This document shows, in pieces, positions 1-8,157 of a stretch of 44,627 bases of DNA (positions within the stretch are counted from its first letter, which is position 1; every line of letters starts with the position of its first letter). Source of the stretch: an uncultured Granulosicoccaceae bacterium (GTDB lineage Bacteria > Pseudomonadota > Gammaproteobacteria > Granulosicoccales > Granulosicoccaceae). The translations under genes were made by a program, and so were the position numbers. The DNA is taken from positions 1-44,627 of the forward strand of contig CALDUO010000024.1 of assembly GCA_937923745.1 (NCBI GenBank), in the 5' to 3' direction. Below the pieces are notes generated by a model. That model did not search any database, was not told the DNA's origin, and saw only the letters and a list, made by a program, of their open reading frames with translations.

Positions 1-480
1 GTCTTCTGTGCGCTGACCAACGATGATGAGGCCAATATTCTCTCTGCCATGCAGGCCAAGAGTATGGGTGCCGGTAAAATCATGTCATTGATCAACCGAA
101 AAGAGTATGTCGAGCTGGTGGAGCGAGATATTATCGATATCGCCGTCTCGCCCCATCAAATCACCATCGGCGCTTTGTTGACTCATATTCGGCGTGGTGA
201 CGTAGTGGCGGTCCATTCATTACGCAAGGGCTCGGCAGAGGCACTGGAAGGTATTGCGCATGGTGATAAAACAACCTCACCGGTAATCGGTCGCGCCATT
301 GAAGATATTGACTTGCCGCAGGGTGCGATTATCGGTGCGGTGGTGCGTGGTAACGAAGTGTTCATAGCACACCATGATCTGGTCATAGAGGCAGAAGATC
401 ATCTGATTGTATTGGTGGTCAACAAGAATCAAATACCTGAGGTTGAAAAACTGTTTCAGGTCGGTATCACGTTTATCTAA
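1..480 (+). CDS. trkA: Trk potassium uptake regulator TrkA, C-terminal part
   Basis: The reading frame is open from base 1, so the gene starts left of the window; 159 C-terminal residues and the TAA stop are present. TrkA is the cytoplasmic NAD(H)-binding RCK subunit that gates the TrkH K+ channel. The visible part covers the end of an RCK-N domain (a TNDDEANILSAMQAK stretch at the left edge) followed by an RCK-C domain, with the typical VVRGNEVFIAHHDLVIEAEDHLIVL strand pattern broken only by usual substitutions. The stop lies 7 bases before the trkH start, so the two are very probably co-transcribed, the usual arrangement for this pair. Family identity is clear from both motif content and the neighbour. 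Confidence 0.93.
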   Translation, partial: VFCALTNDDEANILSAMQAKSMGAGKIMSLINRKEYVELVERDIIDIAVSPHQITIGALLTHIRRGDVVAVHSLRKGSAEALEGIAHGDKTTSPVIGRAIEDIDLPQGAIIGAVVRGNEVFIAHHDLVIEAEDHLIVLVVNKNQIPEVEKLFQVGITFI

Positions 481-487
481 AGCTGCC

Positions 488-1933
488 ATGCAACCCAGAG
501 TCATCCAACGCGTACTCGGTTATCTGCTGGTCATGTTCAGCCTGACCATGGTGCCGCCTCTTGTCGTCGAGCTGATCTATCGTGACGGTGTTGCGCTGCC
601 TTTTATCATAGCGTTTGCAGTCATAGCCTGTACCGGTGGTGTGCTGTGGTACACCGCACGCGATCAACGGGCAACGTTGCGCCTGCGTGACAGCTTTATT
701 GTTGTTGTGGTGTTCTGGGGTGCACTCGGTATCGCCGGGTCGCTGCCGTTTTTGTTGTATCAACCACTCGAGTTGTCGGTGGCTGCCGCTATATTTGAAT
801 CGATGTCCGGGTTAACGACAACCGGTGCAACGCTGATCGTGGGCCTCGATAGCCTGCCGCACTCTATTTTATTTTATCGCCAGCAAATGCAGTGGCTGGG
901 TGGCATGGGTATCATTGTTCTGGCTGTCGCTATTCTGCCGGCATTGGGTATCGGTGGTATGCAGCTCTTTCGCGCTGAAAGTTCGGGCCCGACCAAAAAC
1001 AAACTTACTCCCCGAATCGCCGAGACGGCCAAAGCACTGTGGTACATCTATATGGGACTCACCGTCGCGTGTGCGGTAGCCTATTATTTTGCCGGCATGG
1101 ACGCGTTTGACGCGATTGGTCATAGTTTTTCAACCGTCGCGATTGGCGGATTCTCAACCCACGATGCCAGCATTGGTTACTACCACAGTCGCACGATAGA
1201 GATGATTGCCGTGGTTTTTATGCTGATCTCAGGTGTGAATTTCGCGCTGCATTTTATGACTTTTCGATCCCGACGGTTACAGCATTACGTGCTGAACGCC
1301 GAGTTTATGGGGTATCTCACCATACTGGGCGTGCTGACATTCATTGCCGGGTGTTACCTGGCACTGACACAGACTGCGTCGGTCAGTGATGCGTTTTTTG
1401 ACGGACTCTTCCACGCCGTCTCTATCGGTACGACCACAGGGTTTACGACGCAGGAATATTTTCTGTGGCCAGGATTTTTGCCTGTATTGTTGTTGTTTGC
1501 GAGTTTTGCCGGTGGCTGTGCAGGGTCAACCGGTGGCGGTATGAAAGTGATCCGTATCCTGCTGCTGTTTAAACAGGGTCAGCGGGAGTTACGGCGTATG
1601 CTGCACCCGAACGCGGTGTTTTTGGTAAAGCTAGGCGGAACGCCAGTGAATGACAGAACCAATGACAACGTCTGGGGCTTCTTTGCCACTTATATAGCGA
1701 TCATGGTCGTGATGATGTTGTTACTGATGGCCGCCGGTCTTGATCAGGAGAGTGCGTTCTCGGCTGTCGTGGCGTGCCTGAATAATCTCGGGCCGGGTCT
1801 TGGTGAGGTTGGCTCAAATTATTCCAGCCTTGGGGATTTTTCGCTGAGTGTGTTGAGCCTTGCGATGTTATTCGGACGACTCGAAATCTTCACATTACTG
1901 ATACTCTTTACCCCGGCATTCTGGGCGCGATAA
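488..1933 (+). CDS. trkH: Trk potassium uptake channel subunit TrkH
   Basis: A 481-residue polytopic inner-membrane protein, the usual TrkH length. TrkH forms the K+ pore, built from four pseudo-repeats each with a pore loop. All four filter-like loops are visible: TTTGATL at about residues 110-116, TVAIGGFST at 216-224, SIGTTTGFTT at 312-321 and NNLGPGLGE at 432-440. The C-terminus LEIFTLLILFTPAFW is typical. I chose the ATG at 488 because the frame stays open further upstream but that part overlaps trkA and encodes no conserved residues; MQPRVIQRVLGYLLVMFS matches the family N-terminus. It follows trkA by 7 bases, so expression is probably coupled. Confidence 0.95.
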   Translation: MQPRVIQRVLGYLLVMFSLTMVPPLVVELIYRDGVALPFIIAFAVIACTGGVLWYTARDQRATLRLRDSFIVVVVFWGALGIAGSLPFLLYQPLELSVAAAIFESMSGLTTTGATLIVGLDSLPHSILFYRQQMQWLGGMGIIVLAVAILPALGIGGMQLFRAESSGPTKNKLTPRIAETAKALWYIYMGLTVACAVAYYFAGMDAFDAIGHSFSTVAIGGFSTHDASIGYYHSRTIEMIAVVFMLISGVNFALHFMTFRSRRLQHYVLNAEFMGYLTILGVLTFIAGCYLALTQTASVSDAFFDGLFHAVSIGTTTGFTTQEYFLWPGFLPVLLLFASFAGGCAGSTGGGMKVIRILLLFKQGQRELRRMLHPNAVFLVKLGGTPVNDRTNDNVWGFFATYIAIMVVMMLLLMAAGLDQESAFSAVVACLNNLGPGLGEVGSNYSSLGDFSLSVLSLAMLFGRLEIFTLLILFTPAFWAR

Positions 1934-2044
1934 TGTTGATCGCTTTGATCACGACCAGCGTGACTATCATCCCTACTCCCCGTGTGGTGAAGAGGCTGAC
2001 GGTTGCCATGACGGAAACACAGTGCTGGTCGGCGTGTCGTCCAC

Positions 2045-2116
2045 GCCTTCGGGCAGGGCAATGGGCAAGACATTGGACAAGCCTTCGGGCAAGGCATTGG
2101 GCAGGGCATTGGGCAG
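2045..2116 (+). repeat. 36-bp tandem repeat, two copies, built from 12-bp subunits
   Basis: Unit 1 (2045-2080) and unit 2 (2081-2116) both begin GCCTTCGGGC and match at about 30 of 36 positions. Each is made of three related 12-bp pieces of the form GGGCAAGGCATT. It lies between trkH and the methyltransferase gene. Because 12 and 36 are multiples of three, the array stays open in the methyltransferase frame and creates a spurious Gly/Lys/Ala-rich N-terminal extension. Confidence 0.88.
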
Positions 2117-2132
2117 GCGAGCACAGCGCGTT

Positions 2133-2810
2133 ATGACTGCGTCAAACGCATCGTTGCGAGGCTCGCTATGGAACGAGCGTTATCAGGTGATGGCGGAAGC
2201 CTCAGATCAGGTGCCTCCGAGTCCTTGCGACTGCCTGTCGCGATATAGCGCGTTGTTACCTGCACAGGGTAAGGCGCTGGATTTGGCATCCGGTCGGGGT
2301 GGCAATGCTTTGCTGTTGGCAGCAGCCGGGTTAGAGGCGCATGCGTGGGATCAGGCGGATGTAGCGTTAACCCAGTGTCGAGCCTTTGCTGAATCAGCAT
2401 CCTTGACGGTACACACTCGCACGGTAGATGTGGTTGCAGCACCACCAGAGCCGCTGTCGTTTGATGTGATTGTTGTCAGCCGGTTTCTCGACAGAGCATT
2501 GGCGCCTGCGTTAATCAATGCGCTGAGACCCCAAGGTCTGTTGTTCTATCAGACCTTTGTGGTAGGAAATCGTCATGGGCCCTCCAATCCAGACTACCTG
2601 TTAAAACCCAATGAACTGCTAACACTGTTTTCCGGTTTGCAGATTAGGGCTTATCAGGAGTCTGGTGTTTTGGAGTCCGAACCAAGCTTAAAAAAGCAAG
2701 AATCAGTACAGGGCTCAACACAGCAATCAACTCAGCAATCAGAACAAAAGCAAGGGGCGGACAGGCAGTTCCTGTTGCACGATGAGGCCTTTTTGATAGG
2801 GCAAAAGTAG
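2133..2810 (+). CDS. class I SAM-dependent methyltransferase, TehB-like
   Basis: A 225-residue cytoplasmic protein with a Rossmann-fold methyltransferase core. Motif I reads LDLASGRGGNA (residues 49-59), followed by an acidic position in HAWDQAD and the strand SFDVIVVSRFL (109-119), then LRPQGLLFYQTF, typical of the TehB/UbiE-like group. The N-terminal WNERYQ (13-18) is a common lead-in for this family. The ATG at 2133 is chosen because upstream in-frame sequence is tandem repeat. Residues about 190-209 are a Ser/Gln-rich stretch coded by short imperfect repeats, an insertion close to the C-terminus. The substrate cannot be named. The gene is convergent with the phosphotransferase at 2851-3843. 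Confidence 0.78.
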   Translation: MTASNASLRGSLWNERYQVMAEASDQVPPSPCDCLSRYSALLPAQGKALDLASGRGGNALLLAAAGLEAHAWDQADVALTQCRAFAESASLTVHTRTVDVVAAPPEPLSFDVIVVSRFLDRALAPALINALRPQGLLFYQTFVVGNRHGPSNPDYLLKPNELLTLFSGLQIRAYQESGVLESEPSLKKQESVQGSTQQSTQQSEQKQGADRQFLLHDEAFLIGQK

Positions 2811-2850
2811 GGTGGTTAACAGCGTGTGGCGACTTGCAGTTGGCTGCGTG

Positions 2851-3843
2851 TTAACTGATATTCTGAAGGGACGCCAGTGCAACATTTGCCAGGTGTTGTG
2901 TGTACCGATCAATTTTCCGGTGTCCCGGATTCCAGCCGAGTAAAAATCGATAAAAGTCAGTCCATGCGATCGCATAGAGTGTTCGCCATTCTGTCTCTAT
3001 CGCGGATGAGTGTATCGCATGGGGTGTTTCTGCCAACGCAAGGTGTAATTGATTAAAATAGTGATCCAGCAGCTTAGCCTCGTTGGCAGCGGTTTCTTCA
3101 CCGCTGAGGCAGCTGCCCAATAAATACACCACATCCTTGATCCCACAACCTCGCCCGACATACTGAAAATCAACCGCTGCCACGTGTTGTCTGTCTGTTG
3201 CGAAACAAAAGTTGGCCACTTTGGCATCTCCGTGAACCAGCGTTTGATACTGGCAATGATTCAGCGTGTGATCGATGGCGTCGGCCGCCTGTTTGACAGG
3301 GCCCTCTGCCATGGCGTTAAACTCATCTGCTCGTGTCGCCAGATGCCAATACGTGCCTGTTTGCCACAGACCCTCGCCGGGGTGACCCATAAATGTTGCG
3401 TGAAAGTGTGCGAGCCATGAAAGGCACACGGTTACCTCCTGAACAGACAGAGAATCCCGGCGTGCCGGATAGTGGTTATCAAGATCCTCCAGTAACAGCA
3501 GTGTTTCCCGGGAGCGAGCCTGCCCATCAATAAAGCCGGGGACACGGCAGTTGTCGTCACACAATGATGCGTAATAACGATACCAGTGAAATTCGACATC
3601 GTAAGATTGGAGCTTACGTTGATTGGAGGCGTCACTGTCCCATCCGCGAGGATGTGACGCATGGCGATCGGGCTGGATGTGTTTCAGAATGACTGAAGAA
3701 TGACGCCCCTTGGCCAGAGAATACCGGACAATGCGGCCATAGCCACTCCAGAGGTTTTGCAGGTTTTTGGTGTGCAAAATCTCAGAAGCCCCCGTTGCCG
3801 TCAGAATGAACCGGTTTGTCTCTGTTAAAAAATTCGGTGGCAT
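2851..3843 (-). CDS. aminoglycoside phosphotransferase-fold kinase, unknown substrate
   Basis: A 330-residue protein of the APH/choline-kinase-like superfamily. The catalytic loop LVHGDAKVANFCF (HGDxKxxN, residues 204-211) and the metal-binding DFQ (225-227) are intact; VILKHIQP (about 51-58) supplies the ATP-binding lysine. The segment RGCGIKDVVYLLGSCL resembles the EcKinase-like/DUF1679 subgroup, which phosphorylates small alcohols or is uncharacterised, so drug resistance should not be assumed. The ATG at 3843 has a GAGAG about nine bases upstream and is preferred to a TTG ten codons earlier. It faces the TPR gene divergently. Confidence 0.75.
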   Translation of the reverse strand: MPPNFLTETNRFILTATGASEILHTKNLQNLWSGYGRIVRYSLAKGRHSSVILKHIQPDRHASHPRGWDSDASNQRKLQSYDVEFHWYRYYASLCDDNCRVPGFIDGQARSRETLLLLEDLDNHYPARRDSLSVQEVTVCLSWLAHFHATFMGHPGEGLWQTGTYWHLATRADEFNAMAEGPVKQAADAIDHTLNHCQYQTLVHGDAKVANFCFATDRQHVAAVDFQYVGRGCGIKDVVYLLGSCLSGEETAANEAKLLDHYFNQLHLALAETPHAIHSSAIETEWRTLYAIAWTDFYRFLLGWNPGHRKIDRYTQHLANVALASLQNIS

Positions 3844-3982
3844 AGGGCGATCTCTCTGAGAGAAATAGTGCAAAAGTCACCTTGAATTATGCCTAAAAAC
3901 GAGGCAACTGTATTATCCCTGTTGACAACGTGATATTGTTGTGGCGGTTTTAATGACGTTTTTGAGGGAGGGTTAGTCACCC

Positions 3983-4372
3983 ATGAGTACCGTTGAGTCA
4001 TTTGAAGCCATGCTGAAAAAAGGCATGGATGGCGATATGCTCCGTTTCTCGTTAGGAAACGCCTACTGGAAGCAGCAGAATTTTGATGCCGCAATCACCC
4101 ATCTGCAAAAAGCCGTCGAGTTCAATAACGACTACTCGGCCGCGTGGAAAACGCTTGGCCGGGTGCTGGTCGATGCCGATCGACTGGACGAGGCATCTGT
4201 CGCCTATCTCTCAGGTCTCGACGCAGCTGAACGAAAAGGCGACAAACAGACGGCCAAAGAAATCACGGTGTTTATCAAACGGCTGAATAAGCTGTTCCAG
4301 GCGTCTCGCACCGGCGCGACAACCAGTGATGCGTCAGTCAATGAGCCTGATGTCGGCGATGCCTCTGGTTAA
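3983..4372 (+). CDS. small tetratricopeptide-repeat protein
   Basis: 129 residues. Two to three TPR helices are readable: DMLRFSLGNAYWKQQNFDAAITHLQKAVEFNN (about residues 18-49) and YSAAWKTLGRVLVDADRLDEASVAYLSGLDAA (51-82), followed by a lysine-rich helix and a disordered tail. No signal peptide, so it is a cytoplasmic protein-interaction module. A strong purine-rich ribosome site (GAGGGAGGG, 3964-3972) precedes the ATG. A TTGACA at 3922-3927 is a possible -35 box, but no well-spaced -10 was found. The partner protein is unknown. Confidence 0.82.
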   Translation: MSTVESFEAMLKKGMDGDMLRFSLGNAYWKQQNFDAAITHLQKAVEFNNDYSAAWKTLGRVLVDADRLDEASVAYLSGLDAAERKGDKQTAKEITVFIKRLNKLFQASRTGATTSDASVNEPDVGDASG

Positions 4373-4419
4373 TGCACTGCTATTTGTTGCTCATGTCTTG
4401 TTGTATTCCTGTTAATGCT

Positions 4420-4475
4420 CTCCGCCCGTTGTTCTCTTCCTATTGTTCTCCGCCTACTGTTCTCCGCCTATTGTT
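4420..4475 (+). repeat. 14-bp tandem repeat, four copies
   Basis: Units at 4420, 4434, 4448 and 4462 follow the form CTCCGCCTATTGTT with one to four changes each, then a partial fifth copy. It fills part of the gap between the TPR gene and the molybdopterin-fold gene. Nothing else was recognised in 4373-4608. Confidence 0.88.
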
Positions 4476-4608
4476 CTCTTGGCGATGTCTTTGTCTGACT
4501 CGCGTTTTTGGTTGATGCTATGGTTGGGCTAATGCCGTGTGGTCGCGCTATGGCTGTGGTCTGTGTGCACACAGTTTGCTCGTATTCTGCTCATACTGTT
4601 TCAGCGTG

Positions 4609-5289
4609 ATGTTGTTAACAAAGGGCCAGCGATTCAGGTCGGATTTTCCGAGGTTTGGTCTTCCGCAATTCGCCGACCGACTACCTACGTCTGTCGCTGA
4701 ACCCTTCCTGCAGTTAAGTTTAAATGATATCCATGCCTTGCGGGTTGATCTGTCGTCGACGTCTCTCCCGCGTGTGACAGTCACTGCTGATTTTCATTGT
4801 GTGACGACGTGGAGTTACCCGCAGGTTACATGGCGTGGTGTTGGTTTTCGCAGTTTATATACGTTGTATTGCGCGCATTATCGATCTCGGTCTACAACGA
4901 TGCTACCGCCAATCAGAGGCGCCGTTATTCATGGAAGGGACGGCTGTCGTACTACGTTGAGCCTGAAAGACTTGTTAAGTGATGACGTTTTGATTGCTGA
5001 TACGTTGGGTGAACAGCCGCTGTCGGTAGAACATGGAGCGCCGTTGAGACTGATAGCGCCTGCTCATTATGGTTACAAGAATATTAAATACGTGACAAAG
5101 ATTTCGTTTTACACAAAGATGCCTGTGGTAAAAACCGGCTTACTGTGGCTGCTCGATCACCCACGGGCGCGAGTCAGCAAAGAGGAGCGCGGGCGTTTGT
5201 TACCTCAACTGGCATTACGTTATGCCTATCGTCATCTTATTGCCTCCACGGTTAAGCGCTTTAATGATGCAGTGGTGAAAGACAAGTAG
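4609..5289 (+). CDS. molybdopterin-binding oxidoreductase-fold protein (sulfite oxidase/MsrP-like domain)
   Basis: 226 residues resembling the stand-alone oxidoreductase molybdopterin-binding domain. Conserved features are GQRF..DFPRFGL (7-18), DFHCVTTWSYPQVTWRGVGF (61-80) with the Mo-coordinating cysteine at 64, DGCRTTLSLKDLL (111-123), EHGAPLRLIAPAHYGYKNIKYV (141-162) and TKISF. The start is uncertain: the frame is also open from a GTG at 4537, whose extra 24 residues are cysteine-rich and hydrophobic, but the ATG at 4609 gives the usual family N-terminus. No Tat signal (twin arginine) is visible with the short start, so cytoplasmic activity is likely. No redox partner or membrane anchor is adjacent, so its reaction is unknown. 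Confidence 0.75.
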   Translation: MLLTKGQRFRSDFPRFGLPQFADRLPTSVAEPFLQLSLNDIHALRVDLSSTSLPRVTVTADFHCVTTWSYPQVTWRGVGFRSLYTLYCAHYRSRSTTMLPPIRGAVIHGRDGCRTTLSLKDLLSDDVLIADTLGEQPLSVEHGAPLRLIAPAHYGYKNIKYVTKISFYTKMPVVKTGLLWLLDHPRARVSKEERGRLLPQLALRYAYRHLIASTVKRFNDAVVKDK

Positions 5290-5307
5290 ATGCCATCATA
5301 CCCTTGA

Positions 5308-5344
5308 GCCTATGTGCCTATGTGCCTATGTGCCTGTGAGCCTT
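5308..5344 (+). repeat. 8-bp tandem repeat, four to five copies
   Basis: GCCTATGT is repeated exactly at 5308, 5316 and 5324, with a diverged copy at 5332 and a partial one at 5340. It begins 18 bases after the molybdopterin-fold stop codon. Confidence 0.88.
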
Positions 5345-5762
5345 GGCTCAGGCCGGGTTGATCGAGAAGCGCAGAAAGGGACACAGTGTAGACCCCATGC
5401 AAAATCAGCACAGATCCGGTGTAGAACCTAAGTCTGTATCAGTGCTGAATTAATCAACTATCCGCGAAGTATCAGTGCGCAACGTTGAGGCAGCCTCTAA
5501 CAAACAACTCTGATGTCAATCACTATCACCGAGTGGACGTCCTTGTATTGATTCTCGGTTATATCAAAGCAAGTATGTTTGAGTCGGCAAAGGTATTGTG
5601 GGCCTTTGTAACAGCACCGTGTATTTGCAGACCTATGGATGCAGCAGGCTCATTCATTTCAGACGGTTATTGCAGACCTGGGGTTGCCATACATGGTGTT
5701 AGGCACTCGGTGTATCAGCGGCGCGAGATTGCGCCAAACTGATAACACGGAAAACGCTGGGT
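5345..5762. other. intergenic gap without a recognised gene
   Basis: About 420 bases between the 8-bp array and the convergent hotdog-protein stop. An 85-codon open frame (5485-5742, plus) has no recognisable domain, no ribosome site and unlikely composition, so it is not called. I see no hairpin terminator or RNA gene. Confidence 0.5.
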
Positions 5763-6206
5763 TTAGCTTGCGAGCTTGATGTTCATGGTGATATCGAATT
5801 CAGCCACCGCAGTATTCTCGTCATCGGTTGCGATGACTTTGATGACTTGGTTGCCGCCGGCTGCAAAATCGATATTGTCGGCTTGCGTGACAACCGCGAG
5901 ATCGGTTTTGGCTTTGGCAAGATACTTAACGGTCATGCCAACCGGAATCCAGCGTGCGCCTTCGGGTATTGAAATGTCGGTAAACAGGCCAGCTGCCAAC
6001 TCTGCTGCGTTGCAAATTGCGATGGCGTGTACGGTGCCAAGATGGTTGTGCACTTTTTCCTGGTTTCTAAGCGACAGCGCTACCCGGTCGAGCGAGAACT
6101 CGGTAAATACCGGATCTATTGTCGAGAAGTAAGGGGCTGTTTTACAGATAAGTGCGGCAAATTTCTCAGCACCAACCTGATTGAACGCTTCAAGATAATT
6201 GCTCAT
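5763..6206 (-). CDS. hotdog-fold thioesterase-like protein (DUF4442/PaaI-like)
   Basis: 147 residues with a hotdog-fold signature: the long central helix region NHLGTVHAIAICNAAELAAG (residues 54-73) followed by paired strands GMTVKYLAKAKTDLAVVTQAD and VAEFDITMNIKL. The DUF4442 group is related to acyl-CoA thioesterases, though activity has rarely been shown. The ATG at 6206 is preceded by GGAG at suitable spacing. The frame stays open for another 84 codons upstream, but that part translates the 14-bp repeat array at 6302-6483 and is not protein. It is co-oriented with the desaturase, but some 640 bases separate them, so a shared operon is doubtful. Confidence 0.8.
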   Translation of the reverse strand: MSNYLEAFNQVGAEKFAALICKTAPYFSTIDPVFTEFSLDRVALSLRNQEKVHNHLGTVHAIAICNAAELAAGLFTDISIPEGARWIPVGMTVKYLAKAKTDLAVVTQADNIDFAAGGNQVIKVIATDDENTAVAEFDITMNIKLAS

Positions 6207-6301
6207 GACGTTTCTCCGTTGAAGTGTCATTACGTGCAGTATACGACATTGTTCCTGCAATACGGGTTCCTGTGATACTGACTTGCGTGTACTGAGTCGG
6301 T

Positions 6302-6483
6302 AAATTTGGCCCGGTAAACCTGATCTGGCAAATTTGATCTGGCAAATTTGATCTGGCAAATCTGATCTGGCAAATCTGATCTCGCTAATCTGACTCGGCA
6401 AATTTGACTCGGCAACTCTGATTCGGCAAATCTGATTCGGCAAATCTGATTCGGCCAACTTGGCCCGGCAAATCTGACTCAGG
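6302..6483 (-). repeat. 14-bp tandem array, thirteen copies
   Basis: Thirteen consecutive 14-bp units start at 6302 and run to 6483, of the form AAATCTGATTCGGC. Neighbouring copies are most alike (TTGATCTGGC in units 3-4, CTGATTCGGC in units 9-11), which is the pattern of stepwise local duplication. There are no spacers, so it is not a CRISPR array. It lies in the leader region of the hotdog gene and produces a false N-terminal extension of that frame. Confidence 0.95.
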
Positions 6484-6506
6484 GCTCTTACAGTTAGCCA
6501 GTTAGC

Positions 6507-6576
6507 AACTACGCCCGGACAACTATGACCGGGAGACTATAGACGGGCAACTATAACCGGGCGATCATGACTCTGT
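6507..6576 (-). repeat. second 14-bp tandem array, five copies
   Basis: Units at 6507, 6521, 6535, 6549 and a diverged one at 6563 have the form AACTATGACCGGGC. This agrees with the unit of the adjacent array at about 10 of 14 positions and has the same period, so the two are probably one old array that split and drifted, separated by 23 bases of unclear repeats. Confidence 0.85.
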
Positions 6577-6803
6577 CACCCTGCCGTCAGAGCTGCCTGT
6601 TGTGACAGTGTTATGCTGCCTTGAGTACTCTTTCGTTATTTGGCTTAAAAACAAATCTGTCCGCACTGCGTGTATCGATGGTGCCACGTTATAGTGTTAG
6701 TGTCTGGTCAAAACGATCTTGTTTATATCGAATTTGGTTCAATCAAGCTCCTGCTATACAGGCCTCACGTGAGAGAGCCCTGTTGTATCCCGGGTCGTGC
6801 ATT

Positions 6804-6825
6804 CCAGCCCAACATGTTGGGCTGG
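6804..6825. other. 22-bp perfect palindrome downstream of the desaturase gene
   Basis: Two 11-base arms, CCAGCCCAACA and its exact reverse complement, meet without a spacer; as RNA this is a 9-bp stem with a CATG loop. It begins 20 bases past the desaturase stop codon. There is no T-run on the minus strand after it, so it is not a standard intrinsic terminator. It may be a 3'-end stabilising hairpin or a dimeric-protein site. Otherwise the 6577-6845 stretch holds nothing I recognise. Confidence 0.7.
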
Positions 6826-6845
6826 TAGATCGATGTTAAACAGCG

Positions 6846-7721
6846 TTATGTCTGTGGACTGGGCCGTAACAGGGTTTTCCAAACATGTCCTGCGTAATAG
6901 ATCACAACCGGTGGTGTCCAGAACCCTGTCCATATCTTATGGGTGATGCGTTCTTGCGGAATTTTATCGGCCATTGCGGCATGTAATTTGGGCAATTCAG
7001 TCCAGTGTGCGCTGGGATTATAGTGATGGGCCGTGTGGTAACCAAAATTGTTACGAACCACATTGTAGTGTGGGTTCAGGCAATTGTTGGAGAACCCATA
7101 GCGCGATTCATCACAACCGACATGATTGTCGTAGTCGGTGAGCGTCGTGAAGAAATAGACAAAAAAGTAATACGGTATGTAAAAGTAGGGTTCTATAAAC
7201 ATGAGTCCAACAGCCAATAACACAATTACACTATGCTGTACGGCTGCCTTTCGATAATCGAGCTTATCGGTCTTTTTACCCTGGAGGCCAAACACGATAG
7301 CTTCACGGAACGGAAACCAGAACATGGATGCTCCTTTTTTAACCGCGTAAACCGAGCCGCGTACCAGTGTGTCTTTCTCAAATTCCCAAGGTGTGGGTTC
7401 ACCCCAGCTATTGTTGTTGTAGTGATGTCGCAGGACATGTTGCTGACGCCAGTTGTAAGCGCACATTGCAGTAACCAGTGACATCCACCAGTCGAGAATG
7501 GTGTTTTTGGTGTTGGAGTGGGTGAGCGGGCGGTGAACGTGCTGATGAAGCAGGAAATTCATGTCATTCAGTAAAAACCAAATGAGCAGGCCATAGAGTA
7601 TGGTTAGCACACCACCGGGTAAACCCGTAAACGCCGGTAGCAGGAGTATGGGCACGGAAAGCCACGCTCTCCAATAATTGAGTAAATCTTCTTTGTGGGT
7701 CAAATCGCTCGTTTTTAGCAC
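6846..7721 (-). CDS. membrane fatty acid desaturase
   Basis: 291 residues, a di-iron integral-membrane enzyme that introduces a double bond into an acyl chain. The three histidine boxes are present: HQHVHR (residues 59-64), HVLRHH (95-100) and HTAHH (229-233), with hydrophobic segments at about 21-55 and 164-195. The GTG at 7721 is chosen because GGAG lies six bases upstream; a TTG four codons earlier overlaps that ribosome site. Whether the substrate is a phospholipid acyl chain, an acyl-CoA or a hydrocarbon cannot be told. The hotdog gene downstream is in the same orientation. Confidence 0.87.
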   Translation of the reverse strand: MLKTSDLTHKEDLLNYWRAWLSVPILLLPAFTGLPGGVLTILYGLLIWFLLNDMNFLLHQHVHRPLTHSNTKNTILDWWMSLVTAMCAYNWRQQHVLRHHYNNNSWGEPTPWEFEKDTLVRGSVYAVKKGASMFWFPFREAIVFGLQGKKTDKLDYRKAAVQHSVIVLLAVGLMFIEPYFYIPYYFFVYFFTTLTDYDNHVGCDESRYGFSNNCLNPHYNVVRNNFGYHTAHHYNPSAHWTELPKLHAAMADKIPQERITHKIWTGFWTPPVVIYYAGHVWKTLLRPSPQT

Positions 7722-7807
7722 GGTAAACTCCAATACATCGTGAATACATCCTAAGTGCTGAATATTCGCTGATAATGATTATATTTAAAGGTTGATGTGA
7801 TTAATCT

Positions 7808-7885
7808 GGTCGTGGTCGTGGTCGTGGTCTTGGTTTATAAGTTTGGGTTGTGCTTATAGGGTTGTGCTTATAGGGTTTTGGTTAT
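7808..7885. repeat. 6-bp and 14-bp tandem repeats
   Basis: GGTCGT is repeated at 7808, 7814 and 7820, with GGTCTT at 7826. Then GGGTTGTGCTTATA occurs twice exactly (7845-7858, 7859-7872), followed by a partial third copy. They lie in the 7722-8157 gap, upstream of the desaturase. The rest of that gap (7886-8157) shows no gene or terminator I can support. Confidence 0.9.
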
Positions 7886-8157
7886 CGGACTATGGTCTGA
7901 GGCTATAGTCAAAGGCCATACCTGCAGCAGGTGCAAAGCTACATTGTTATTGATTTGCGGCACAATGTGTAGCGAATTATTACCCAAATAACGATAACGT
8001 AGATGCGTGTGATCTGCGGTTGTTGAATGATAGGCTGCAGCAGTGTTGGTGAGTTGACCCGTGTTTAATGCTCCGCATTATCGATAATGCATCCGGTGAA
8101 AGGTCAGTGGTGGTCAAGCATGGCAGTTTTCGGTCAGCAGGGCTTACGCCGGGTCTG

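Noticed and set aside
2815..2855. GTTAAC-flanked inverted repeat between convergent genes as terminator
   Set aside because: Only about seven bases pair, interior mismatches are many, and there is no T-run.
5485..5742. 85-codon plus-strand open frame
   Set aside because: No ribosome site, no domain, odd composition; lies in a gap without coding signs.
6207..6458. N-terminal extension of the hotdog protein
   Set aside because: It translates the 14-bp array, while the ATG at 6206 has a good ribosome site and begins the conserved domain.
6302..6483. Possible CRISPR array
   Set aside because: Units are contiguous 14-mers without spacers, and no cas genes are present.
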